64,000 bases of DNA, from contig NZ_RHJI01000017.1 in NCBI RefSeq assembly GCF_004211955.1, positions 62,001 through 126,000 of the forward strand, written 5' to 3'. This DNA is from Escherichia sp. E1V33. Lineage in GTDB: Bacteria; Pseudomonadota; Gammaproteobacteria; Enterobacterales; Enterobacteriaceae. The position numbers were made by a program, and so were the translations under genes. The notes below the pieces were generated by a model, which saw only the letters and a list, made by a program, of their open reading frames with translations, did no database searches and was not told the origin of the DNA. The first letter of the stretch is position 1, and every line of letters starts with the position of its first letter. This document shows positions 47,959 through 59,196 of the stretch, in pieces.

Positions 47959-48525
47959 TTACTTCACGCGAGAGACGTATTCACCAGAGCGGGTATCCAC
48001 TTTGATGACTTCGCCGATCTGTACGAACAGCGGAACTTTAACCACAGCGCCAGTAGACAGGGTAGCTGGTTTGCCGCCAGTACCTGCGGTATCACCTTTC
48101 AGACCTGGATCGGTATCAACGATTTCCAGTTCAACAAAGTTCGGCGGAGTTACGGAGATTGGCTGGCCGTTCCACAGAGTTACGATGCACTCTGCCTGAT
48201 CCAGCAGCCATTTAGCGTTGTCGCCAATTGCTTTCGCATCAGCAGACAGCTGTTCGAAGGTTTCGTTGTTCATGAAGTGCCAGAACTCACCGTCGTTGTA
48301 CAGGTAAGTCAGGTTCATATCGACAACATCAGCGCCTTCAGCGGAATCGGTAGATTTGAAGGTTTTTTCTACGCGAGTACCGGTCAGCAGGCGACGCAGT
48401 TTAACGCGAGCGAATGCCTGACCTTTACCCGGTTTCACGAATTCACTGGCTTCAACCGCGTAAGGTTCGCCATCTAACATGATTTTAAGACCAGCACGAA
48501 AATCGTTGCTATAGTACGTTGCCAT
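47959..48525 (-). CDS. efp: Elongation factor P
   Basis: 188 residues, three beta-barrel domains. Modified Lys34 sits in [17 protein letters not shown] binds ribosomes stalled on polyproline and promotes peptide bond formation; the lysine is beta-lysylated by EpmA/EpmB. It is divergent from epmB, starts 41 bases apart. Confidence 0.98.
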
Positions 48526-48566
48526 AAGGCCCTCTGAAATTTATTAATTGGTAGCTAAGCCACAAA

Positions 48567-49595
48567 ATGGCGCATATTGTAACCCTAAATACCCCATCCA
48601 GAGAAGATTGGTTAACGCAACTTGCCGATGTTGTGACCGATCCTGATGAACTTCTACGTCTTTTGAATATAGACGCAGACGAAAAACTGTTGGCCGGACG
48701 CGGTGCTAAAAAGCTGTTTGCCCTGCGTGTGCCTCGATCATTTATTGAACGCATGGAGAAAGGCAATCCAGACGATCCACTTTTGCGTCAGGTACTTACC
48801 TCGCAAGATGAGTTTGTCGTCGCGCCCGGATTCTCCACCGACCCGCTGGAAGAACAGCACAGCGTAGTGCCTGGTTTGTTGCATAAATACCACAACCGGG
48901 CGCTATTGCTGGTAAAAGGCGGCTGCGCGGTAAATTGCCGCTATTGCTTCCGTCGCCACTTCCCGTATGCCGAAAATCAGGGCAACAAGCGTAACTGGCA
49001 GACTGCACTTGACTATGTTGCTGCGCATCCAGAACTGGACGAGATGATTTTCTCCGGCGGCGATCCGCTGATGGCGAAAGATCACGAACTGGACTGGTTG
49101 CTCACACAACTGGAAGCCGTCCCGCATATCAAACGTCTGCGGATTCACAGCCGTCTGCCGATTGTGATCCCGGCACGCATCACAGATGCGCTGGTTGAAC
49201 GCTTTGCTCGTTCTACGCTGCAAATCTTGCTAGTGAATCACATCAACCATGCCAATGAGGTAGATGAAACGTTCCGTCAGGCGATGGCTAAATTGCGCCG
49301 TGTCGGCGTCACCCTGCTTAATCAAAGCGTTCTGTTACGTGGCGTGAACGATAACGCGCAAACGCTGGCAAATCTGAGTAATGCACTGTTTGACGCTGGT
49401 GTGATGCCCTACTACCTGCATGTGCTCGATAAAGTGCAGGGCGCGGCGCATTTCATGGTGAGCGATGATGAAGCACGGCAGATTATGCGTGAGCTTCTGA
49501 CGTTAGTATCGGGATATCTGGTGCCAAAACTGGCGCGCGAGATTGGTGGCGAACCCAGCAAAACACCGCTGGATCTCCAGCTACGCCAGCAGTAA
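48567..49595 (+). CDS. epmB: Lysine 2,3-aminomutase EpmB (EF-P modification)
   Basis: 342 residues. Radical-SAM motif CRYCFRRHF (cysteines in CAVNCRYCFRRH, about 116-127), plus FSGGDPLM for SAM binding. A PLP-lysine region (Lys ~332) is near the C-terminus, and it lacks the zinc-binding tail of clostridial aminomutases. It makes (R)-beta-lysine for EpmA. Adjacent to its target efp. Confidence 0.97.
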   Translation: MAHIVTLNTPSREDWLTQLADVVTDPDELLRLLNIDADEKLLAGRGAKKLFALRVPRSFIERMEKGNPDDPLLRQVLTSQDEFVVAPGFSTDPLEEQHSVVPGLLHKYHNRALLLVKGGCAVNCRYCFRRHFPYAENQGNKRNWQTALDYVAAHPELDEMIFSGGDPLMAKDHELDWLLTQLEAVPHIKRLRIHSRLPIVIPARITDALVERFARSTLQILLVNHINHANEVDETFRQAMAKLRRVGVTLLNQSVLLRGVNDNAQTLANLSNALFDAGVMPYYLHVLDKVQGAAHFMVSDDEARQIMRELLTLVSGYLVPKLAREIGGEPSKTPLDLQLRQQ

Positions 49596-49625
49596 CTGAT
49601 TAAACAGGGAAGTTAAACATTAAAA

Positions 49626-49718
49626 TTGCCTGATGCGCTACGCTTATCAGGCCTACATCGTGCATTGAAATTTCAATGAACTGTAGGCCAGATAAGGCAT
49701 TTACGCCGCATCCGGCAA
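49626..49718. repeat. BIME (two REP units) after epmB
   Basis: TTGCCTGATGCGCTACGCTT... (49626-49657) and its inverted partner ending ...GCCGCATCCGGCAA (49682-49718) with a 24-base gap. The rest of the 384-base gap before yjeJ (49719-49979) is strongly AT-rich and holds no other element I can name. Confidence 0.88.
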
Positions 49719-49979
49719 GAGCAACAAACGCAAGTACACCAACCTGTCATTAAACTGGGAAATTTAATCTTTGCCCGTTGCATAACCTTTAATTATTCAT
49801 ATGCATTGCTGTTGTTACTCTTTATATAACCAACACCAATAATTAACCTTTCTTTTCTGTTTATATAGAGTGAGCACGGCTATTTATGTTATTTTAACAA
49901 CTATTACTACCAAGCCCATTCATCTGGCTTATAAATTAAAATTAATTATTTAATTGAGAAATGGTTAGGGAGAACCTAC

Positions 49980-50849
49980 ATGGCCATAAGCATCAAGGGT
50001 GTTAATACTGGTGTTATTCGCAAGAGTAATAATTTCATTGCGCTGGCGCTGAAAATAAAAGAGCCTCGCAATAAAGAATCGTTGTTCTTCATGTCTGTCA
50101 TGGAACTGCGCGACCTGCTGATTGCGCTGGAAAGTCGTCTGCATCAAAAGCATAAACTGGATGCTGCTGCACGCCTTCAGTATGAGCAAGCTCGCGATAA
50201 AGTCATTAAGAAAATGGCAGAAAATATCCCAGAAATTCTGGTTGATGAGCTTAAAAATGCCGATATTAATCGTCGGGTTAACACGCTGGAACTTACTGAT
50301 AATCAGCGCGAAAATCTTACCTTCGTATTAACGCTACATGACGGCAGCAAATGCGAATTAGTGGTCAATGAGTTGCAGATTGAAATGCTGGCACGAGCAA
50401 TCATTCATGCAATTAATAATGCAGAAATGCGTGAACTGGCGTTACGTATTACATCGTTGTTAGATTTTCTGCCGTTATATGATGTCGACTGCCAGAATGA
50501 TGGCAATCTGGAATATGACACCTATTCCCAACCAGAATGGAAACATAATCTGTTTAGTCATTATCTTGCGGTACTTTATCGCTTTAAAGATGAAAGTGGC
50601 AAAGAGCAATTTAGCGGCGCAGTAGTGAAAACGCGTGAAGCAACACCGGGTAAAGAAGTGGAGGCTATCACTCGCCGGATGCTTGATTTCAGCCCACGAT
50701 TGAAAAAGCTCGCTGGAGTGCCGTGTCAGGTCTACGTTCGTACCGTGGCAGCAAATAACGCCCAACCACTGACCCAGGATCAATGCCTACGCGCACTGCA
50801 TCACCTACGCGTTCAGTCCATCAGCAAAACTGCACCACGGGCGAAATAA
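49980..50849 (+). CDS. yjeJ: Uncharacterised protein YjeJ
   Basis: 289 residues, soluble, no signal peptide, charged helices in the middle (about 50-110). No family or motif recognised. The upstream 200 bases are very AT-rich and the gene uses more AT codons than its neighbours. BIMEs flank it on both sides. It is conserved in E. coli at this place; the acquired look is inference from composition. Function unknown. Confidence 0.82.
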   Translation: MAISIKGVNTGVIRKSNNFIALALKIKEPRNKESLFFMSVMELRDLLIALESRLHQKHKLDAAARLQYEQARDKVIKKMAENIPEILVDELKNADINRRVNTLELTDNQRENLTFVLTLHDGSKCELVVNELQIEMLARAIIHAINNAEMRELALRITSLLDFLPLYDVDCQNDGNLEYDTYSQPEWKHNLFSHYLAVLYRFKDESGKEQFSGAVVKTREATPGKEVEAITRRMLDFSPRLKKLAGVPCQVYVRTVAANNAQPLTQDQCLRALHHLRVQSISKTAPRAK

Positions 50850-50916
50850 TCTCATCTGTTTTACTACGAGGCTGGAATCATCCAGCCTCAGATTGCTGAC
50901 AAAGTGCTCGTTTCTC

Positions 50917-51019
50917 TTGCCGGATGTGGCATAAACGCCTTATCTGGCCTACAAATTTTCGAACATTCAATCAACTGCAATGCCAAATGTAGGCCTGATA
51001 AGCGAAGCGCATCAGGCAA
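50917..51019. repeat. BIME (two REP units) between yjeJ and yjeI
   Basis: Two inverted REP units, 50917-50954 (TTGCCGGATGTGGC...) and 50988-51019 (TGTAGGCCTGATAAGC...), with an AT-rich spacer, between the convergent yjeJ and yjeI. Confidence 0.88.
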
Positions 51020-51051
51020 TTACACGCTCGTCATCCAATCTCTGAATCACA

Positions 51052-51405
51052 TCAGTTCGGGCACTTATAAACCTGACCGATAATCTGGCTATCCGTCGGG
51101 ACAAAGCTGGACAACATGCCCTGCGACGGGCTGCTGATACCATAAATCACGTTACCGCCCATTGCTGCCGCCTGGTTGCGCAGATCGTTTGCTGCGCCGC
51201 GCATAGAACCGCCTTCTTCGCCGTGTTGCCCGGAAAGCCAGTTACTTTGTTTACCAGTAGCTGTACCAATCAGCTGGCACTCTGCACCAGGTTGCTCGTC
51301 CACGATGCGAACGCTCTGTCCGGCAGCACTCAATTCGTTGCTGGAGCTACAACCCGCCATCAGTAGCGCGGCACCGACAATCCCTGCTAAGTATTTTACG
51401 TGCAT
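51052..51405 (-). CDS. yjeI: DUF4156 lipoprotein YjeI
   Basis: 117 residues from MHVKYLAGIVGAALLMAGC (lipobox MAGC, Cys19); an in-frame start six codons upstream exists. The DUF4156 part has a conserved GQSVRIVDEQPGAECQLIG and a Cys near the end (YKCPN). Likely outer-membrane or periplasmic lipoprotein, function unknown. It is read away from BIME 50917-51019 and follows groL. Confidence 0.88.
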   Translation of the reverse strand: MHVKYLAGIVGAALLMAGCSSSNELSAAGQSVRIVDEQPGAECQLIGTATGKQSNWLSGQHGEEGGSMRGAANDLRNQAAAMGGNVIYGISSPSQGMLSSFVPTDSQIIGQVYKCPN

Positions 51406-51486
51406 GTTATTCCCCATAATCAATGAGCTGGACGCAACTCGCGTCGTCCGTGTCTGAATCTTATACTAGAAAGATGACCAAAAGAA

Positions 51487-51516
51487 AAACCCCCAGGCAT
51501 TTCTGCCCGGGGGTTT
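51487..51516 (-). terminator. groSL terminator
   Basis: 13-base arms (AAACCCCCAGGCA/TGCCCGGGGGTTT, loop TTTC) with flanking A/T runs, 27 bases after the groL stop. A strong Rho-independent terminator. Confidence 0.9.
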
Positions 51517-51542
51517 CTTTATTTCTGCGAGGTGCAGGGCAA

Positions 51543-53201
<1,659 letters not shown>

Positions 53202-53232
53202 TTAAATTCGTATGTTCAGTGTCGTGCGCGGA

Positions 53233-53577
<345 letters not shown>

Positions 53578-53606
53578 TTACGTGGTTTCCCGGCTGGTGA
53601 CCAGTG

Positions 53607-53635
53607 AAATGGGGATGGGCTTCTCCCCCTTCAAG
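53607..53635 (-). promoter_or_regulatory. Sigma-32 heat-shock promoter of groSL
   Basis: On the minus strand CTTGAA (53630-53635, within CCCTTGAAGGGG) and CCCCATTT (53607-53614), the standard sigma-32 -35 and -10 elements, 15 bases apart. About 80 bases of leader lie before groS. Confidence 0.9.
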
Positions 53636-53801
53636 GGGGCAAATGAAAAAAAATTCTGATCAGTACAAAATCGGGTAAAAATCCTGATTCACATCACATT
53701 TCATCGCAATTTCTCCATCGCCGCCATACGCGAATCTGATTGTGCTACCATCGAAAACCTGCGCAGTTGCCCAAAATTTGGGCACAATTGGACATTAACC
53801 C

Positions 53802-55058
53802 ATGAGTGGACTCAAACAAGAACTGGGATTAGCCCAGGGGATCGGCCTGTTATCAACCTCATTATTAGGCACGGGTGTGTTTGCCGTTCCCGCATTAGCC
53901 GCCCTGCTAGCGGACAATACCAGCCTGTGGGCCTGGCCCGTTTTGATTATCTTAGTGTTCCCGATTGCTATCGTCTTTGCTCTGCTGGGACGCCACTATC
54001 CCAGCGCGGGTGGCGTCGCGCATTTCGTTGGCATGGCGTTTGGCTCGCGGCTTGAGCGAGTTACTGGCTGGCTATTTTTATCGGTCATTCCCGTGGGCCT
54101 GCCCGCTGCGCTACAAATTGCCGCCGGCTTTGGCCAGGCAATGTTTGGTTGGCATAGCTGGCAGCTGTTGTTGGCAGAACTCGGTACGCTGGCGCTGGTG
54201 TGGTACATCGGTACTCGCGGTGCCAGTTCCAGTGCTAATCTACAAACGGTCATTGCCGGGCTTATCGTTGCGCTGATTGTCGCTCTCTGGTGGGCGGGCG
54301 ATATCAAACCTGCAAATATCTCCTTCCCTGCGCCTGATAATATCGAACTTACCGGATTATTTGCTGCGTTATCGGTGATGTTCTGGTGCTTTGTCGGTCT
54401 GGAGGCATTTGCCCATCTCGCCTCGGAATTTAAAAATCCGGAGCGTGATTTTCCCCGCGCTCTGATGATTGGTCTGCTGCTGGCAGGATTAGTGTATTGG
54501 GGCTGTACGGTGGTGGTATTACACTTCAACGCCTACGGTGAAAAAATGGCGGCAGCAGCATCGCTTCCAAAAATTGTGGTGCAGCTGTTTGGTGTAGGAG
54601 CGTTGTGGATTGCCTGTGTTATCGGTTATCTGGCCTGCTTTGCCAGCCTCAACATTTATATACAGAGTTTCGCCCGATTAGTCTGGTCGCAGGCACAACA
54701 TAATCCTGACCACTACCTGGCACGCCTCTCTTCTCGCCATATCCCGACTAATGCCCTTAATGCCGTGCTCGGCTGTTGCGTGGTGAGCACGTCGGCGATC
54801 CATATGTTAGATATCAATCTGGACGCACTTATCATCTATGCCAACGGCATCTTTATTATGATCTATCTGCTGTGCATGCTGGCAGGCTGTAAATTATTGC
54901 AAGGACGTTATCGGCTACTGGCGGTAATTGGCGGGCTGTTATGCGTTCTGTTACTGGCGATGGTCGGCTGGAAAAGTTTATATGCACTGATCATGCTGGC
55001 GGGGTTATGGCTGTTTCTGCCAAAACGAAAAACGCCGGAAAATGGCATAACCACATAA
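53802..55058 (+). CDS. yjeH: L-methionine/branched-chain amino-acid exporter YjeH
   Basis: 418 residues, APC superfamily, about twelve membrane helices. Start MSGLKQELGLAQGIGLLSTS has the typical GIG-type first-helix motif (LLGTGVFAVPALAAL follows). In E. coli it exports methionine and branched-chain amino acids. Divergent from groS; its 3' end carries a hairpin shared with fxsA. Confidence 0.92.
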   Translation: MSGLKQELGLAQGIGLLSTSLLGTGVFAVPALAALLADNTSLWAWPVLIILVFPIAIVFALLGRHYPSAGGVAHFVGMAFGSRLERVTGWLFLSVIPVGLPAALQIAAGFGQAMFGWHSWQLLLAELGTLALVWYIGTRGASSSANLQTVIAGLIVALIVALWWAGDIKPANISFPAPDNIELTGLFAALSVMFWCFVGLEAFAHLASEFKNPERDFPRALMIGLLLAGLVYWGCTVVVLHFNAYGEKMAAAASLPKIVVQLFGVGALWIACVIGYLACFASLNIYIQSFARLVWSQAQHNPDHYLARLSSRHIPTNALNAVLGCCVVSTSAIHMLDINLDALIIYANGIFIMIYLLCMLAGCKLLQGRYRLLAVIGGLLCVLLLAMVGWKSLYALIMLAGLWLFLPKRKTPENGITT

Positions 55059-55068
55059 TCCGGCGTTT
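55030..55068. terminator. Hairpin at the yjeH/fxsA 3' ends
   Basis: AAACGCCGGA/TCCGGCGTTT (ten pairs, 19-base loop) with flanking A-rich and T-rich sides. It overlaps the last codons of yjeH and may terminate both convergent genes. Confidence 0.55.
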
Positions 55069-55073
55069 CGTCA

Positions 55074-55550
55074 TTAATCCTTGCGATCGTCTTTATGATC
55101 AAGGCGCTCGCGGTCATCATCCTTACGCTGATACTCACCATCAAAAGTATTACCGCCACCGGTTCCGGCGCTAAAACCACCGCCCGGCATACGGGAAAAG
55201 CGCAAATGCGGCATCAGCTTCACCGTCAGGTGCTTTTGCACTGGCGGTAATAACAGAAGAAGACCGAGGAAATCGGTAAAAAAGCCCGGTAATAAAAGCA
55301 GCAAACCGGCAATGATCAACGAAACGCTTTTAATCATTTCCGCCGCCGGGTTTTCACCCGCCGCCATTTTTTGTTGCATCAGAACAAAATTCTTAAAGCC
55401 CTGATTACGTACCAGTGACATACCGATAACTGATGTGAATATAACCAATATAAGAGTTAGCAATACACCTAATACATGAGCAACCTGAATAAAGATTGAA
55501 ATCTCAATATAGACATAAAGGAAAACGGCAATTAAAGGTAACCAGCGCAA
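55074..55550 (-). CDS. fxsA: FxsA, suppressor of F exclusion of phage T7
   Basis: 158 residues from a TTG start with AGGAG upstream; a longer frame opens seven codons earlier. Three to four hydrophobic stretches in the first 110 residues, then a charged Gly-rich tail ending DHKDDRKD. Overproduction relieves F-plasmid (PifA) exclusion of T7 in E. coli; the normal role is unknown. Divergent from aspA. Confidence 0.93.
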   Translation of the reverse strand: MRWLPLIAVFLYVYIEISIFIQVAHVLGVLLTLILVIFTSVIGMSLVRNQGFKNFVLMQQKMAAGENPAAEMIKSVSLIIAGLLLLLPGFFTDFLGLLLLLPPVQKHLTVKLMPHLRFSRMPGGGFSAGTGGGNTFDGEYQRKDDDRERLDHKDDRKD

Positions 55551-55683
55551 AGGTTTCTCCTGTAATAGCAACCGGTTAAATCCGGCCGCCTGAATGGGTT
55601 GCGAATCGCGTTCAGCTTATATTGTGGTCATTAGCAAAATTTCAAGATGTTTGCGCAACTATTTTTGGTAGTAATCCCAAAGC

Positions 55684-55699
55684 GGTGATCTATTTCACA
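55684..55699. promoter_or_regulatory. CRP site upstream of aspA
   Basis: GGTGATCTATTTCACA: two good half-sites with N6, close to the consensus TGTGA-N6-TCACA. It lies 188 bases upstream of aspA in the 336-base fxsA-aspA gap. CRP activation of aspA is established. The rest of the gap is AT-rich leader with another GTGATC element at 55735-55740. Confidence 0.7.
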
Positions 55700-55886
55700 A
55701 ATTAATAATTAAGGGGTAAAAACCGACACTTAAAGTGATCCAGATTACGGTAGAAATCCTCAAGCAGCATATGATCTCGAGTATTCGACCGATGCAGGGG
55801 ATAATCGTCGGTCGAAAAACATTCGAAACCACATATATTCTGTGTGTTTAAAGCAAATCATTGGCAGCTTGAAAAAGAAGGTTCAC

Positions 55887-57323
55887 ATGTCAAACAACAT
55901 TCGTATCGAAGAAGATCTGTTGGGTACCAGGGAAGTTCCAGCTGATGCCTACTATGGTGTTCACACTCTGAGAGCGATTGAAAACTTCTATATCAGCAAC
56001 AACAAAATCAGCGATATTCCTGAATTTGTTCGCGGTATGGTAATGGTTAAAAAAGCCGCAGCTATGGCAAACAAAGAGCTGCAAACCATTCCTAAAAGTG
56101 TAGCGAATGCAATCATTGCCGCATGTGATGAAGTCCTGAACAACGGAAAATGCATGGATCAGTTCCCGGTAGACGTCTACCAGGGCGGCGCAGGTACTTC
56201 CGTAAACATGAACACCAACGAAGTGCTGGCCAATATCGGTCTGGAACTGATGGGTCACCAGAAAGGTGAATATCAGTACCTGAACCCGAACGACCACGTT
56301 AACAAATGTCAGTCCACTAACGACGCCTACCCGACCGGTTTCCGCATCGCGGTTTACTCTTCTCTGATTAAACTGGTAGATGCTATTAACCAACTGCGTG
56401 AAGGCTTTGAACGTAAAGCTGTCGAATTCCAGGACATCCTGAAAATGGGTCGTACCCAGCTGCAGGACGCAGTACCGATGACCCTCGGTCAGGAATTCCG
56501 CGCTTTCAGCATCCTGCTGAAAGAAGAAGTGAAAAACATCGAACGTACCGCTGAGCTGCTGCTGGAAGTTAACCTCGGCGCAACTGCAATCGGTACTGGC
56601 CTGAACACGCCAAAAGAGTACTCTCCGCTGGCAGTGAAAAAACTGGCTGAAGTTACTGGCTTCCCATGCGTACCTGCCGAAGACCTGATCGAAGCGACCT
56701 CTGACTGCGGCGCTTACGTTATGGTTCATGGCGCGCTGAAACGCATGGCTGTGAAGATGTCCAAAATCTGTAACGACCTGCGCTTGCTCTCTTCTGGCCC
56801 ACGTGCCGGCCTGAACGAGATCAACCTGCCGGAACTGCAGGCGGGCTCTTCCATCATGCCAGCTAAAGTAAACCCAGTTGTTCCGGAAGTGGTTAACCAG
56901 GTTTGCTTCAAAGTCATCGGTAACGACACCACTGTTACCATGGCGGCAGAAGCAGGTCAGCTGCAGCTGAACGTCATGGAGCCGGTCATTGGCCAGGCCA
57001 TGTTTGAATCCGTTCACATTCTGACCAACGCTTGCTACAACCTGCTGGAAAAATGCGTTAACGGCATCACTGCTAACAAAGAAGTGTGCGAAGGTTACGT
57101 TTACAACTCTATCGGTATCGTCACTTACCTGAACCCATTCATCGGCCACCACAACGGTGACATCGTGGGTAAAATCTGTGCCGAAACCGGCAAGAGCGTA
57201 CGTGAAGTCGTTCTGGAGCGCGGTCTGTTGACTGAAGCAGAACTAGACGATATTTTCTCCGTACAGAATCTGATGCACCCGGCTTACAAAGCAAAACGCT
57301 ATACTGATGAAAGCGAACAGTAA
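55887..57323 (+). CDS. aspA: Aspartate ammonia-lyase AspA
   Basis: 478 residues from [20 protein letters not shown]; an in-frame ATG 15 codons earlier lacks family support. The fumarase/aspartase signature [11 protein letters not shown] (~322-332) carries the catalytic Ser; TGFRIAV and NMNTNEVLA are typical. It deaminates aspartate to fumarate, which FrdABCD can reduce. Followed by dcuA across a partial terminator. Confidence 0.98.
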   Translation: MSNNIRIEEDLLGTREVPADAYYGVHTLRAIENFYISNNKISDIPEFVRGMVMVKKAAAMANKELQTIPKSVANAIIAACDEVLNNGKCMDQFPVDVYQGGAGTSVNMNTNEVLANIGLELMGHQKGEYQYLNPNDHVNKCQSTNDAYPTGFRIAVYSSLIKLVDAINQLREGFERKAVEFQDILKMGRTQLQDAVPMTLGQEFRAFSILLKEEVKNIERTAELLLEVNLGATAIGTGLNTPKEYSPLAVKKLAEVTGFPCVPAEDLIEATSDCGAYVMVHGALKRMAVKMSKICNDLRLLSSGPRAGLNEINLPELQAGSSIMPAKVNPVVPEVVNQVCFKVIGNDTTVTMAAEAGQLQLNVMEPVIGQAMFESVHILTNACYNLLEKCVNGITANKEVCEGYVYNSIGIVTYLNPFIGHHNGDIVGKICAETGKSVREVVLERGLLTEAELDDIFSVQNLMHPAYKAKRYTDESEQ

Positions 57324-57349
57324 TCGTACAGGGTAGTACAAATAAAAAA

Positions 57350-57375
57350 GGCACGTCAGACGACGTGCCTTTTTT
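57350..57375 (+). terminator. Terminator between aspA and dcuA
   Basis: GGCACGTC-AGAC-GACGTGCC followed by TTTTTTC, with six A before. A strong stem-loop and U-run; in E. coli aspA-dcuA read-through is partial. Confidence 0.92.
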
Positions 57376-57440
57376 CTTGTGTGTAGTAACTTAAAAATAA
57401 CAACCTTATATCAACTTGTTAAAAAACAAGGAAGGCTAAT

Positions 57441-58742
57441 ATGCTAGTTGTAGAACTCATCATAGTTTTGCTGGCGATCTTCTTGGGCGCCAGACTGGGG
57501 GGAATTGGTATTGGTTTTGCAGGTGGATTGGGGGTGCTGGTTCTTGCCGCTATCGGCGTCAAGCCTGGTAACATCCCATTCGATGTAATTTCCATTATCA
57601 TGGCGGTTATCGCTGCTATTTCTGCCATGCAGGTTGCTGGCGGTCTGGACTATCTGGTTCACCAGACAGAAAAGCTGCTGCGCCGTAACCCGAAATACAT
57701 TACGATCCTTGCACCGATCGTGACCTATTTCCTGACCATCTTTGCTGGTACCGGCAACATCTCTCTGGCAACACTGCCAGTTATCGCTGAAGTTGCGAAA
57801 GAACAAGGTGTTAAACCTTGCCGTCCACTATCAACAGCGGTAGTTTCCGCGCAGATTGCGATCACCGCATCGCCAATCTCTGCGGCGGTGGTTTACATGT
57901 CTTCCGTGATGGAAGGTCATGGCATCAGCTACCTGCATCTGCTCTCTGTGGTCATCCCGTCTACCCTGCTGGCAGTTCTGGTGATGTCCTTCCTGGTAAC
58001 CATGCTTTTCAACTCCAAACTGTCTGACGATCCGATTTATCGCAAGCGTCTGGAAGAAGGTCTGGTTGAACTGCGCGGTGAGAAGCAGATTGAAATCAAA
58101 CAAGGCGCGAAAGCATCCGTCTGGCTGTTCCTGCTGGGCGTAGTTGGCGTGGTTATCTATGCGATTATCAACAGCCCGAGCATGGGCCTGGTTGAAAAAC
58201 CGCTGATGAACACCACCAACGCTATCCTGATTATCATGCTGAGCGTTGCAACCCTGACCACTGTTCTTTGCAAAGTGGACACCGACAACATCCTCAACTC
58301 CAGCACCTTCAAAGCAGGTATGAGCGCCTGTATTTGTATCCTGGGTGTTGCATGGCTGGGCGATACTTTCGTTTCCAACAACATCGACTGGATCAAAGAT
58401 ACCGCTGGTGAAGTCATTCAGGGTCATCCGTGGCTGCTGGCTGTCATCTTCTTCTTTGCTTCTGCTCTGCTGTACTCTCAGGCTGCAACTGCAAAAGCAC
58501 TGATGCCAATGGCTCTGGCGCTGAACGTTTCTCCGCTGACCGCTGTAGCTTCTTTCGCAGCCGTGTCTGGTCTGTTCATTCTGCCGACCTACCCGACGCT
58601 GGTTGCTGCGGTACAGATGGATGACACAGGTACCACTCGTATCGGTAAATTCGTCTTCAACCATCCGTTCTTCATCCCGGGCACTCTGGGTGTTGCCCTG
58701 GCCGTTTGCTTCGGCTTCTTGCTGGGCAGCGTGATGCTGTAA
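57441..58742 (+). CDS. dcuA: C4-dicarboxylate antiporter DcuA
   Basis: 433 residues, around ten or more membrane segments, Dcu family. Start MLVVELIIVLLAIFLGARLG. It exchanges aspartate, fumarate and succinate across the inner membrane, mainly for aspartate uptake in E. coli. Second gene of aspA-dcuA, followed by a terminator hairpin. Confidence 0.97.
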   Translation: MLVVELIIVLLAIFLGARLGGIGIGFAGGLGVLVLAAIGVKPGNIPFDVISIIMAVIAAISAMQVAGGLDYLVHQTEKLLRRNPKYITILAPIVTYFLTIFAGTGNISLATLPVIAEVAKEQGVKPCRPLSTAVVSAQIAITASPISAAVVYMSSVMEGHGISYLHLLSVVIPSTLLAVLVMSFLVTMLFNSKLSDDPIYRKRLEEGLVELRGEKQIEIKQGAKASVWLFLLGVVGVVIYAIINSPSMGLVEKPLMNTTNAILIIMLSVATLTTVLCKVDTDNILNSSTFKAGMSACICILGVAWLGDTFVSNNIDWIKDTAGEVIQGHPWLLAVIFFFASALLYSQAATAKALMPMALALNVSPLTAVASFAAVSGLFILPTYPTLVAAVQMDDTGTTRIGKFVFNHPFFIPGTLGVALAVCFGFLLGSVML

Positions 58743-58751
58743 TGACAAATC

Positions 58752-58775
58752 GCGGGGCGTTCACGCCCCGCTTTC
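58752..58775 (+). terminator. dcuA terminator
   Basis: GCGGGGCG-TTCA-CGCCCCGC followed by TTTCTTT, ten bases after the dcuA stop. Confidence 0.88.
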
Positions 58776-58857
58776 TTTCCCGCCGACTAACATCCTTTCC
58801 CCGTCCGTTGTATAGTGACCTCTCTCTTGCGGTTCCATCTGTTCTTGCGAGGTGTTT

Positions 58858-59196
58858 ATGCTTGATGAAAAAAGTTCGAATACCGCGTCTGTCGTGGTGT
58901 TGTGCACCGCGCCGGATGAAGCGACGGCCCAGGAATTAGCCGCCAAAGTATTGGCGGAAAAACTGGCGGCCTGCGCGACCTTGATTCCTGGCGCTACCTC
59001 TCTCTATTACTGGGAGGGAAAACTGGAACAAGAATACGAAGTGCAGATGATTTTAAAAACCACCGTATCTCACCAGCAAGCACTGCTGGAATGCCTGAAG
59101 TCTCACCATCCGTATCAAACCCCGGAGCTTCTGGTTTTACCTGTTACACACGGAGACACAGATTACCTCTCATGGCTCAACGCATCTTTACGCTGA
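58858..59196 (+). CDS. cutA: Divalent-cation tolerance protein CutA
   Basis: 112 residues from [20 protein letters not shown], with a GAGG ribosome site; the frame opens two codons earlier at GTG. PII-like trimer; His-containing YLHP-type segment [14 protein letters not shown] near the end is the family core. Linked to copper tolerance, mechanism unclear. dsbD starts 25 bases inside its 3' end. Confidence 0.94.
   Translation: MLDEKSSNTASVVVLCTAPDEATAQELAAKVLAEKLAACATLIPGATSLYYWEGKLEQEYEVQMILKTTVSHQQALLECLKSHHPYQTPELLVLPVTHGDTDYLSWLNASLR

Noticed and set aside
55890..57152. 420-codon open frame antisense to aspA
   Set aside because: Shadow of the strongly codon-biased aspA gene on the other strand; low-complexity Phe/His/Gln/Val-rich translation and no family features.
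57831..58748. 305-codon frame antisense to dcuA
   Set aside because: Shadow of dcuA; Gln/His/Arg-rich, no start signal.
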